A stretch of 5,241 nucleotides of DNA from Spirochaetaceae bacterium (GCA_003452735.1 DMNL01000115.1:1-5241); one strand, 5' to 3'; shown: positions 1-5,147, numbered from the stretch's first letter. Notes: a model not told the origin generated them from the letters alone. Made by a program: numbers and translations.

Positions 1-581
1 AGATTCTCATTTTGAGAAACAACGGAATATATACGATTATCCCTCTTCCCGATAAGTTCTTTGCCGGACAAAAAATTTTGTGGACCGCGATCGCAACAAA
101 GGAAAGCCTTTCCAAAACCACAATAACACTTATCTATTCGCTATCCAACGAAAATGGAGCGTATATAAAAAGAACCATAATCGATAGCTGGCTTACTGGC
201 AGGGACTATAGTCTGGTACCAGAGACAGCAGTGATTCTCGGATTTTCGACTGAGAATGAATTCGACTTTAAGTTAGAATACAAGCCTAAATCAAGGAGCA
301 AGAAGACCTCTGAGGTATTTCATGTCAAGCAATATGCGGTGAGGAATAGAGCAGCACAGGGAATAAAGCTTACGGATCGAGAAGTAATCAAGTTTGAAAT
401 GCTTTCCTCTCAGAAGTCAGAAACTAAGCGAGAGCAAAAAGAATTGGCTCCTTCTAAATCTCCTGTATCCAAGAAAAAGACAAATAAAAAAGCAAAAGAG
501 AAAAAGGAAACCGCTCCCTCGGAGCTAACTTCTGGAGGCTTGCTTAAGGCCGCCATACAAAAGCAGAAAAAAGAAACCTAA
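1..581 (+). CDS. parC: DNA topoisomerase IV subunit A (ParC/GyrA-like), C-terminal fragment
   Basis: This is the 3' end of a gene cut by the left edge. The frame is open back to base 3 and the first methionine-like codon is a TTG at base 12 with no ribosome binding site, so the real start lies outside. The roughly 190 visible residues resemble the C-terminal DNA-wrapping region of the shorter ParC/GyrA-like subunits of spirochaetes and Bacteroidetes. They show an 'AYIKR' strand, then 'KLEYKPKSRSKKT' and 'YAVRNRAAQGIKLTDREV', matching that family's 'KGxxAxGxxL' ending. By family, the subunit cleaves and rejoins DNA as part of an A2B2 type II topoisomerase that decatenates chromosomes; the catalytic tyrosine domain is not in the window. 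The last ~55 residues form a lysine-rich, low-complexity tail. No terminator is visible before the convergent gene 18 bp away. The family call rests on remembered motifs only; GyrA is the alternative. Confidence 0.68.
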   Translation, partial: ILILRNNGIYTIIPLPDKFFAGQKILWTAIATKESLSKTTITLIYSLSNENGAYIKRTIIDSWLTGRDYSLVPETAVILGFSTENEFDFKLEYKPKSRSKKTSEVFHVKQYAVRNRAAQGIKLTDREVIKFEMLSSQKSETKREQKELAPSKSPVSKKKTNKKAKEKKETAPSELTSGGLLKAAIQKQKKET

Positions 582-599
582 GAATGCTAGATCGCTATC

Positions 600-1163
600 T
601 CACTGTTTATGAGAAGTATTCCCACTCGTTTCATAATCATTGTCATTAGAGTCTTCCTCGTCTTTGCGTTGCAAAAGTAGCTTCTTGCCTTTCTTTTCGG
701 CCTTTTGTTCTAAGCTTTCTAAATATCTAGGATCTATTTCCTGAGAGTGACCAAAATATGGAGCGGCGATGCTCATTGTTCTTAGGCGCCTGTCAAATCT
801 GCTCCTATCTACATGCTTCTCATTTTCCATTGCCTCTAGCAGATAGTCAGCAAATCTTCTTGCTCTCTCAACCAAGGATTTTACCTCGCCAAAAGACTCC
901 CATTTTATGGCTACACCAGCCCTCCTCAGTTTTTGATAATCCTCGTTCTCGATAGATCCTGTGACAAGAATTCTTGCGCCTCTGCCAATTATCCACTCCG
1001 CTCTACCTTTTAGAATCCCTTTTGCGCCAATCTCAGCAGAATACTTTTGGACATGGTTATATTCATCGATAATTATTAGGAAAGGGCTGTCTTCAAAAAT
1101 AGGATAGAACTCTGTATACAGAACTGGCTCATTGGCGGTAATAGCAATTTTGACTCTTTGCAT
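600..1163 (-). CDS. NifX/NifB-type (dinitrogenase Fe-Mo cofactor biosynthesis) domain protein with charged C-terminal tail
   Basis: The protein has 187 residues. Residues 3-88 have the layout of the NifX/NifB C-terminal fold: a 'VKIAIT' first strand, a second strand 'PFLIIIDEY' near 28-35, then 'GRAEWIIGRGARILVTGSI' at 53-71 and 'LRRAGVAIKW' at 79-88. This corresponds to the family pattern of a helix, 'GVDVVIxGxIG' and 'ALxxAGIxV'. In characterised relatives the domain carries iron-sulfur or Fe-Mo cluster precursors. Here the usual 'HFGR' segment is replaced by 'EFYPIF' and the protein has no cysteine, so cluster binding is doubtful. Residues 89-187 form a charged, partly helical tail rich in Lys, Glu and Arg. 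The ATG at 1163 is preceded by AAAGGG with an 8-nt gap. No nif genes are nearby, so a nitrogenase role is not supported. Domain assignment is fairly sure; function is unknown. Confidence 0.7.
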   Translation of the reverse strand: MQRVKIAITANEPVLYTEFYPIFEDSPFLIIIDEYNHVQKYSAEIGAKGILKGRAEWIIGRGARILVTGSIENEDYQKLRRAGVAIKWESFGEVKSLVERARRFADYLLEAMENEKHVDRSRFDRRLRTMSIAAPYFGHSQEIDPRYLESLEQKAEKKGKKLLLQRKDEEDSNDNDYETSGNTSHKQ

Positions 1164-1184
1164 GGATAGAACCCTTTTGAATCA

Positions 1185-1213
1185 TTCTTACTCTTTGCAT
1201 ATAGAGGGGTCAA
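1185..1213 (-). promoter_or_regulatory. Possible promoter of the NifX-like gene
   Basis: On the minus strand TTGACC (1208-1213) is followed after 17 nt by TAAGAA (1185-1190), about 20 bp before the start codon. The -35 matches the sigma70 consensus at five of six bases but the -10 is poor. A better -10-like word TATACT lies just upstream of the -35 without a partner. Placement and spacing are the main support. Confidence 0.3.
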
Positions 1214-1262
1214 GTATAAACTCGCAGATATTTCATATAAGCAATCGATTTAATCGGTTAAC

Positions 1263-1325
1263 TAAGAATCGATAATGCACTTTTAAGCTTTAAATCCTCA
1301 AAAAATAGTGCACTTTTGATTCTTA
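1263..1325. repeat. Imperfect inverted repeat, operator- or hairpin-like
   Basis: TAAGAATC at 1263-1270 is the exact reverse complement of GATTCTTA at 1318-1325. Nested inside, TGCAC (1276-1280) pairs with GTGCA (1308-1312), with a 5/5 partly pairing internal loop between the two blocks. Together they give an 18-position imperfect stem with a 27-nt loop. The word TGCACTTTT also occurs as a direct repeat at 1276 and 1309. It sits between two divergently transcribed units and is not followed by a T-run. Confidence 0.45.
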
Positions 1326-1396
1326 AATCGTATGCCAGCATGCTTCAAAGGCGCCTGAAATTTTTATGGAAAGGTAATCGAAGGCAACACATAATC

Positions 1397-1425
1397 TTGA
1401 CAAAAGTGCTAATTTTGGCTATTTT
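1397..1425 (+). promoter_or_regulatory. Promoter of tRNA-Asn
   Basis: A perfect -35 TTGACA (1397-1402) is followed after exactly 17 nt by TATTTT (1420-1425), which matches four of six -10 bases. The expected start near 1432 leaves a leader of about 16 nt before the tRNA, which is typical for a single tRNA unit. Confidence 0.7.
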
Positions 1426-1447
1426 ACTTTCCGCTGAGAATTCATAT

Positions 1448-1520
1448 TCCCCTGTAGCTCAGCTGGCAGAGCAAGTGGCTGTTAACCACTGGGTCCGGTG
1501 TTCGAACCACCGCGGGGGAG
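1448..1520 (+). tRNA. tRNA-Asn (anticodon GTT)
   Basis: The full cloverleaf can be drawn. The acceptor arm TCCCCTG (1448-1454) pairs with CGGGGGA (1513-1519) with one G-U pair, and G1520 is the discriminator base. The D-stem is GCTC/GAGC, with a GG-containing D-loop. The anticodon stem AGTGG/CCACT encloses loop CTGTTAA, placing GTT at 1481-1483. The T-stem CGGTG/CACCG encloses TTCGAAC. GTT reads the asparagine codons AAC and AAU. CCA is not encoded (AAA follows), so the 3' end must be added by the CCA-adding enzyme. The gene stands alone, with its own promoter upstream and a strong terminator 12 nt downstream. Confidence 0.97.
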
Positions 1521-1531
1521 AAAATGAGCTT

Positions 1532-1559
1532 AAGGCCATCCTTATGGATGGCCTTTTTT
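1532..1559 (+). terminator. Rho-independent terminator of tRNA-Asn
   Basis: A perfect 10-bp stem, AAGGCCATCC (1532-1541) with GGATGGCCTT (1546-1555), closes a TTAT loop and runs into six T residues (1554-1559). It separates the tRNA transcript from trxA. Confidence 0.93.
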
Positions 1560-1613
1560 ATAAGATTAGCCCCACTTTAGGCTCAATCTGTGCATATCAT
1601 GAATTTTTCGAAT

Positions 1614-1643
1614 TTGACTCTTTATGACAAGGGTGATTATATT
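1614..1643 (+). promoter_or_regulatory. Promoter of trxA
   Basis: TTGACT (1614-1619, five of six) is followed after 18 nt by TATATT (1638-1643, five of six). A second TATATT at 1646-1651 is too far from this -35. Initiation near 1650 would give a leader of about 60 nt. The upstream tRNA terminator makes an independent promoter necessary. Confidence 0.6.
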
Positions 1644-1693
1644 TTTATATTAGCATTCCCTATGAACAATACATAGAGAAAGCCAATTATTCG

Positions 1694-1699
1694 AAGGAG
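1694..1699 (+). promoter_or_regulatory. Ribosome binding site deciding the trxA start
   Basis: AAGGAG lies 11 nt before the ATG at 1711 and only 1 nt before an ATG at 1701. The 1701 frame stops after 12 codons, so 1711 is the start despite the slightly long gap. Confidence 0.75.
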
Positions 1700-1710
1700 C
1701 ATGAGCAAAG

Positions 1711-2034
1711 ATGAGCGCCGAAGTAACCCTGACCGCTGAAAATTTCAAAAAAGAAGTGCTAGAGTCGAAAATTCCCGTACTTGTCGATTTTTGGGCCGAA
1801 TGGTGCATGCCCTGCAAAATGATAGGACCATCTATTTCCCAAATCGCAGAAACTTATAAAGATAAGATTAAGGTGGGAAAACTCAATGTAGATAGCGAAG
1901 CTGAAATTGCTTCTCAATACAGCATAATTTCTATTCCAACGCTAATAATATTCAAAGACGGACAAGCAATACGCCAAAAAGTCGGCGCCATGCCCCGGCA
2001 CGAAATAGAAAAACTATTCAGCGACCTTATCTAG
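1711..2034 (+). CDS. trxA: Thioredoxin with a WCMPC active site
   Basis: At 107 residues this is a normal-length cytoplasmic thioredoxin, the dithiol carrier that thioredoxin reductase keeps reduced and that donates electrons to ribonucleotide reductase, peroxiredoxins and other disulfide enzymes. The redox pair is Cys32 and Cys35 in 'WAEWCMPCK'. The buried Asp26 ('VDFWA'), the cis-proline Pro76 ('SIPTL') and the 'FKDG' turn (81-84) fall at the same positions as in E. coli TrxA. The one oddity is Met33 in place of the usual glycine (CMPC for CGPC), a position known to tune redox potential. It has no signal peptide. The gene has its own promoter and appears monocistronic. Its last 8 bp overlap the end of the convergent lipoprotein gene and no terminator is visible. 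The family assignment is secure. Confidence 0.96.
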   Translation: MSAEVTLTAENFKKEVLESKIPVLVDFWAEWCMPCKMIGPSISQIAETYKDKIKVGKLNVDSEAEIASQYSIISIPTLIIFKDGQAIRQKVGAMPRHEIEKLFSDLI

Positions 2035-3064
2035 AAAAAGAGCCAGGCGTTTGACTACCGCTTTCTCCGACTTTCCACGCACTTGCCCCAGATTGAGATA
2101 GTGATGTTCGGATAAAAGGTCGAGATGCCGAAGGTTTCCATAGAAATGCATTTTCCCATTTCGCAGGAGATTCAGAATTCCATATTCGCGCATCTGAAAG
2201 CTCCTGTACAATAGAGATAAGCTTTGAAGACTCTAAAGGACCACTCTTGGAGCTTTCACCATAGAATAATCCATCGATGGGAAGACTCCCCTCTCGCTCA
2301 TATACAGAGATAGCTCCGCTCGAATCAGGCAAACCGCCTGCTTCCGACCAAAAATCCCTTCCCTTGGCGTTTGCATCGATGCCGCCAGAAAGTGCTGTAT
2401 CTTCTCCCGTTTCGTCCTTTTCCTCTAGAATACCTTCTGGCGCTAAATGCAAGACAATAACCTCATCTGCCCTTACTTCGCAAGGCATGAAGTCATACTT
2501 CATAATCTTTGCAGAGCTTGCCCATTGTACGAACATCCCACCTAGATTCCCACCCTTCTGGACGATAAATTCAATATAATCGCGATGAGGAGCCTTTTTC
2601 GAGGTATTCTTAGCAGTCTGTACTTCGGTCAAGATAATTCGGGCAGGCTTATCATTATAGCCCTTGAATTGAACCTGAACATGAGTGCTATTGCCGCATA
2701 TGTCTTCAACAGTGCCCGCAAGAATCACTTTTTCTCCTGGAAAAGGCTGAGGAAGAAGGCTAATACACACCTTTTCCCCTGAACTCTCTGCGCATACCGC
2801 AACTCTTTTGGGCTCAGCGGAAAAAGCCTCTCTGCCCACACATACAGTCTCATCGAATTCTATTTCAAATTCGCCAGCATTTTTTAGTTTAGCATCTCGC
2901 ACTATAGGAGGACGAATATCACCAAGCATCTTATTCTCCAGCGATGGAGGCGAACAAGCTGCAAGCAAGGACACAATCGAGAATAAAGCCAAAGAGCGCC
3001 AAAATTGATAGGTATTCGGTTTTGCTACCCTTCTTTGAATCGAGATATTCCTTTTTCGCGACAT
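2027..3064 (-). CDS. Putative spirochaetal lipoprotein with Ig-like and lamin-tail-like domains
   Basis: The protein has 345 residues from the ATG at 3064. A basic N-terminus (Arg/Lys at 3-23) is followed by a hydrophobic stretch 'LALFSIVSLL' and the lipobox Leu34-Ala35-Ala36-Cys37, so it is predicted to be an exported lipoprotein acylated on Cys37. Residues ~52-135 look like a bacterial Ig-like repeat ('PPIVRDAKLKNAGEFEIEF' up to 'DICGN'). Residues ~140-340 resemble a lamin-tail domain: 'IILTEVQ', then 'DYIEF' and 'GNLGG' near 162-176, ending in the typical 'TPG'. Such proteins are common on treponeme surfaces or in the periplasm, mostly of unknown function. The frame is open upstream to a TTG at 3163, but GGAGG 9 nt before 3064 and the signal peptide fix the shorter start. 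The nearest good minus promoter is ~300 bp upstream at 3368-3396. Confidence 0.82.
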   Translation of the reverse strand: MSRKRNISIQRRVAKPNTYQFWRSLALFSIVSLLAACSPPSLENKMLGDIRPPIVRDAKLKNAGEFEIEFDETVCVGREAFSAEPKRVAVCAESSGEKVCISLLPQPFPGEKVILAGTVEDICGNSTHVQVQFKGYNDKPARIILTEVQTAKNTSKKAPHRDYIEFIVQKGGNLGGMFVQWASSAKIMKYDFMPCEVRADEVIVLHLAPEGILEEKDETGEDTALSGGIDANAKGRDFWSEAGGLPDSSGAISVYEREGSLPIDGLFYGESSKSGPLESSKLISIVQELSDARIWNSESPAKWENAFLWKPSASRPFIRTSLSQSGASAWKVGESGSQTPGSFSR

Positions 3065-3073
3065 TTTCTCTCG

Positions 3074-3078
3074 CCTCC
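3074..3078 (-). promoter_or_regulatory. Ribosome binding site deciding the lipoprotein start
   Basis: GGAGG on the minus strand sits 9 nt before the ATG at 3062-3064. The upstream in-frame TTG at 3163 lacks such a site, and starting there would bury the signal peptide behind 33 extra residues. Confidence 0.8.
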
Positions 3079-3217
3079 ATGCATATAAAAGAGCATCTTT
3101 TTCCAGCGTCATTTCCAAGGAGCTCAAATCGATAGGTTCTATGATATTTCGCGAGCAATCCAATACATTGCTTCAAAATTAATTTCTAGAAAAACTCAAT
3201 ATATAAATGAAGGACAA

Positions 3218-3246
3218 TTGACTGTGCTAAAAGGCAAACATACAAT
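3218..3246 (+). promoter_or_regulatory. Plus-strand sigma70-type promoter
   Basis: TTGACT (3218-3223) and TACAAT (3241-3246) are each one base from consensus and are exactly 17 nt apart. Transcription would begin near 3253 and run right, into the 3' end of the integrase in antisense. No gene of ordinary size follows it on the plus strand, so the product would be a small or antisense RNA. Confidence 0.55.
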
Positions 3247-3252
3247 AGGTCT

Positions 3253-3267
3253 TAAGGTAAAACCTTA
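3253..3267. repeat. Mini inverted repeat, TAAGG type, copy 1
   Basis: TAAGGT pairs with ACCTTA around an AAA loop, right at the predicted start of the plus-strand transcript. A related element lies at 3416-3430. Aligned directly over 18 bases (3253-3270 and 3416-3433), the two differ at four positions. Confidence 0.5.
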
Positions 3268-3273
3268 TAAAAG

Positions 3274-3324
3274 CGCGATATACTAAGATGTGAACCTGTT
3301 GCGGCGGTCGCACTTAGCATCGCG
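3274..3324. other. Large bulged hairpin, possible terminator of minus-strand transcripts
   Basis: Three blocks pair in order: CGCGAT (3274-3279) with ATCGCG (3319-3324), CTAAG (3283-3287) with CTTAG (3313-3317), and TGTG plus ACC (3289-3296) with GGT plus CGCA (3306-3312). There are single extra A residues at 3288 and 3293, and the loop is 9 nt (3297-3305). That is 18 pairs in all. In the minus direction the stem is followed by CTTTTAT, a weak U-tract, so it could end the integrase or small-RNA transcript. In plus-strand RNA the mismatch inside TGTG/CGCA becomes a G-U pair, so folding is slightly better there. Confidence 0.5.
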
Positions 3325-3367
3325 GAAAAAAATCCTCATTTTTGGGTTGAGCTCCAACATTGGGAAT

Positions 3368-3396
3368 ATTGTATATATAAGAGAATGTTCTCTCAA
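3368..3396 (-). promoter_or_regulatory. Minus-strand sigma70-type promoter with embedded palindrome
   Basis: On the minus strand TTGAGA (3391-3396) is separated by exactly 17 nt from TACAAT (3368-3373), both one base from consensus. Initiation is expected near 3361. The transcript would run left through the large hairpin toward the lipoprotein gene, whose start is ~300 nt away. The spacer and half the -35 are covered by the palindrome at 3380-3393. Confidence 0.55.
3380..3393. promoter_or_regulatory. Perfect operator-like palindrome
   Basis: AGAGAA-TG-TTCTCT has two perfect 6-bp arms around two bases and lies across the -35/spacer junction of the minus-strand promoter. With a 2-nt centre it cannot form an RNA hairpin of normal geometry, so a dimeric DNA-binding protein site is more likely. 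It does not match the LexA, Fur or CIRCE boxes I know. Confidence 0.5.
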
Positions 3397-3415
3397 TTAA
3401 AGAAAAATTGCACAG

Positions 3416-3430
3416 TAAGGCATTACCTTA
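3416..3430. repeat. Mini inverted repeat, TAAGG type, copy 2
   Basis: TAAGG pairs with CCTTA around a 5-nt loop. It resembles the element at 3253-3267 and lies 38 bp beyond the integrase stop codon. On the minus strand a TTTTT run follows after about ten bases, so it might act as a weak integrase terminator. Confidence 0.4.
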
Positions 3431-3454
3431 TCAAAGACGAGCGATTTTATCTTC

Positions 3455-3471
3455 TAAAACACACTGTTTTA
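3455..3471. repeat. Perfect inverted repeat at the integrase stop codon
   Basis: TAAAACA (3455-3461) and TGTTTTA (3465-3471) are exact reverse complements around CAC. The right arm includes the TAA stop of the integrase. No T-run follows on either strand, so terminator function is weakly supported. Confidence 0.5.
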
Positions 3472-4926
3472 TCTCCGCAAAGAGCTCCTTTGCCCACTTA
3501 GAGTGCCCCCTTGCAGATGTTCCAAAGGACTGCAGACGCCGCGTCTATTCTTAATCGCTACATGAGTATAAATCATCGTAGTCTGCACATTTGAATGTCC
3601 CAAAAGCTCTTGAATTGTACGGATGTCGTAACCATCTTCCAGTAGATGCGTCGCAAAGCTATGCCGCAAGGTATGTGCCGATGCCATCTTCGTGATACCC
3701 GCTTGGAGAATTGCTTCTTTAATCTTCTTCTGAATCACCGAAGGATGCACATGCCAATAGCCAATTTCGCCGGTACGAGTATTTGCGCAAGGACTTCGTG
3801 CAGAAAAGAGCCAATACCAACTCCATTCCTTCGAAAGCGAAGGATATTTTCGTGCAAGCGCCTCAGGAAGAAACACCCCTGGCAGATCTCGCCTTCTAGC
3901 TTGCTCCCAAGCTTGCCGCAATTCAGCAAGATACGCCCGCAAATCACCCTTGAGCACCTCTGGAAGGACCGTGAGCCTATCCTTCCCCCCTTTTCCTGAT
4001 CGAACCTCGATCGAATCATGATCAAAATCGATATCCTTCACCCTGAGGGAAAGACATTCCTCGAGCCGTAATCCGCACCCATACATAAGGCAAGCCATAA
4101 GCCGATAAGGCTGACGCAGCGATGCGAGCAATGCCGCCACCTCATTGCGGCTGAGTACCACTGGTAGCCTTTTGCGTTTTTTCGCCCTCAATACGCTCGA
4201 AAGTCCCTCAATATCGACATGCAAAATCGTGCGAAACAGCACAAGAAGCGCATTGAGCGCTTGCTCTTGTGTCGCTGCACTCACATGGGCCTCAAGCGCA
4301 AGATAACTCAAAAACGCGCGCAGATGATCTGCAGTGATAATATAGTCGCCTTTCTTGCCTTTCGCCTCTTGTACAAGCTTCTTACTCCACACAAAATTTA
4401 GAAATCGATGGGTCCATGCAAGATATGCCTTTTCGGTGCGCAGTGAGCGATGTTTGAGCCGAATAACTTCTCGAACCTGCTGCATACGCTGCGCTGAGTA
4501 AGAATTCCAGGCTGCATTCGTGTCCGAAAGCTGAGTCTGCGTAGGTAACGACGAACTCGGTGGAATAGGCGCTTGAAGCGTAATTGTAGCAATTGAGGAA
4601 TTTGTCAGGGTTGCTTTACCTGTTTCCCCCTTTAGGTCGGTTTCATTTTGGTCTATGCTCGGATTCTCCTTATTTTGCCCTATATCCAGGTACATCATAA
4701 ATACTCTCACCGATTGAAGTGCCCAATTTACGACAATATCAGATTTCTTCTTGCATAAAAGATCGCCATATGCTTCGATGGCGTGTTCACGGTCTTGCTC
4801 CCACTCGGGGAATAATTGCTCAAACCTTTCAACCCAATAGCAAGCCCATTTCGTTTTCTTGTTGTCAAAATGGCATTTTTCAATCAAGAACCGCATAAAA
4901 TCGCTTTTATTGTAATATGACGGCAC
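3469..4926 (-). CDS. intI: Integron integrase (IntI-type tyrosine recombinase) with long N-terminal extension
   Basis: This is a 485-residue tyrosine recombinase. Arg287 ('GCGLRLEE'), the 'GKGGKD' lysine stretch (311-316), His418 and Arg421 ('HTLRH'), His444 ('LLGH') and nucleophile Tyr453 ('MIYTH') are all present. Residues ~348-376, with 'LPEALARKYP' and 'EWSWYWLF', are the insert found in IntI but not in XerC/D, so this is an integron integrase: the enzyme that inserts and excises gene cassettes at attI and folded attC sites. The core-binding domain spans ~146-245. Residues 1-140 are extra relative to the 337-residue IntI1: a helical segment (6-80) that itself looks like a SAM-like binding domain, then a Ser/Thr/Pro/Gln-rich linker (~82-142). 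The GTG start at 4926 is fixed by AAGGAGG 6 nt upstream. It appears intact and active. Whether cassettes exist cannot be seen here. Confidence 0.95.
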   Translation of the reverse strand: MPSYYNKSDFMRFLIEKCHFDNKKTKWACYWVERFEQLFPEWEQDREHAIEAYGDLLCKKKSDIVVNWALQSVRVFMMYLDIGQNKENPSIDQNETDLKGETGKATLTNSSIATITLQAPIPPSSSLPTQTQLSDTNAAWNSYSAQRMQQVREVIRLKHRSLRTEKAYLAWTHRFLNFVWSKKLVQEAKGKKGDYIITADHLRAFLSYLALEAHVSAATQEQALNALLVLFRTILHVDIEGLSSVLRAKKRKRLPVVLSRNEVAALLASLRQPYRLMACLMYGCGLRLEECLSLRVKDIDFDHDSIEVRSGKGGKDRLTVLPEVLKGDLRAYLAELRQAWEQARRRDLPGVFLPEALARKYPSLSKEWSWYWLFSARSPCANTRTGEIGYWHVHPSVIQKKIKEAILQAGITKMASAHTLRHSFATHLLEDGYDIRTIQELLGHSNVQTTMIYTHVAIKNRRGVCSPLEHLQGGTLSGQRSSLRR

Positions 4927-4932
4927 AAGAAG

Positions 4933-4939
4933 CCTCCTT
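4933..4939 (-). promoter_or_regulatory. Ribosome binding site for the integrase GTG start
   Basis: AAGGAGG on the minus strand, 6 nt before GTG at 4924-4926, is the best site in the window. It supports translation from the GTG, and so the N-terminal extension, rather than from an internal ATG. Confidence 0.85.
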
Positions 4940-5078
4940 ACCCTTTATGCAACTGTGCCATGAAGGTAGCCAGCACTGTGCTTTGCCTAATTGTTCTATT
5001 GAAGCAAATTTCATTAAACCGATACCAAAGGGCGATTAAGACAAAGCTGAGAAGAAACGTAGGCACGAAAGCAGAGCT

Positions 5079-5147
5079 GCTGTTTTACTGCTTATCACGC
5101 TTCTATCAAATATGACGCAGATAAGCTTATTCGCGCTTCAAAACAGC
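5079..5147. repeat. Inverted repeat A/B upstream of the integrase
   Basis: GCTGTTTT (5079-5086) pairs with AAAACAGC (5140-5147), and inside it GCTTATC (5090-5096) pairs with GATAAGC (5120-5126). The inner right arm is shared with the competing repeat at 5118-5175, so only one of the two folds can form at a time. Confidence 0.5.
5082..5109 (-). promoter_or_regulatory. Possible integrase promoter
   Basis: On the minus strand TTGATA (5104-5109) is followed after 16 nt by TAAAAC (5082-5087). Both elements and the spacer overlap the left arms of the inverted repeat at 5079-5147. The predicted leader is about 150 nt. Match quality is modest and no better candidate was found. Confidence 0.3.

Larger units (their letters stand above)
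1164..1396. other. Divergent intergenic region between the NifX-like gene and tRNA-Asn
   Basis: No convincing gene lies in this stretch. An open frame beginning at 1316 runs straight through the tRNA and is rejected. The region carries a possible minus-strand promoter for the NifX-like gene, an imperfect inverted repeat (1263-1325), a small palindrome CGATTTAATCG near 1246-1256, and three copies of the word TAAGAAT (once plus, twice minus). Confidence 0.6.
3065..3468. other. 404-bp non-coding region between lipoprotein gene and integrase
   Basis: No credible long gene is seen on either strand. The region contains a plus-strand promoter (3218-3246), a minus-strand promoter (3368-3396) facing it, a perfect palindrome in the latter, a large bulged hairpin midway (3274-3324), two similar TAAGG-type mini-hairpins (3253-3267 and 3416-3430) and a perfect inverted repeat at the integrase stop codon. 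A 25-codon frame (3283-3360, minus) starts almost exactly at the predicted minus transcription start. The stretch from 3065 to about 3175 is leader sequence of the lipoprotein gene. Confidence 0.6.

Noticed and set aside
1316..1627. 103-codon plus-strand open frame
   Set aside because: It runs through the tRNA-Asn gene and its terminator; no ribosome binding site and no protein-like composition.
2014..2211. 65-codon minus-strand frame with reasonably protein-like composition
   Set aside because: It lies inside the 3' part of the lipoprotein gene in another frame. The lipoprotein frame keeps the tryptophans and the terminal TPG expected of its family, so that frame is the real one.
3065..3163. 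Extension of the lipoprotein to the TTG at 3163
   Set aside because: It would add 33 residues ahead of the signal peptide and lacks a good ribosome binding site, whereas 3064 has GGAGG 9 nt upstream.
2931..3176. 81-codon minus-strand frame beginning at a TTG near 3176
   Set aside because: It overlaps the signal peptide region of the lipoprotein in another frame; no ribosome binding site or recognisable family.
3274..3324. Signal recognition particle RNA or another known structured RNA
   Set aside because: The conserved SRP core motif is absent and no known RNA family signature was recognised.
3735..4025. 96-codon minus-strand frame and the opposite plus-strand frame at 3646-3999
   Set aside because: Both are shadows inside the integrase coding region.
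3464..5087. Direct repeat CTGTTTTA at 3464-3471 and 5080-5087 flanking the integrase, as possible target-site duplication
   Set aside because: Eight AT-rich bases shared between two ~300-bp regions is expected by chance, and no terminal inverted repeats accompany them.
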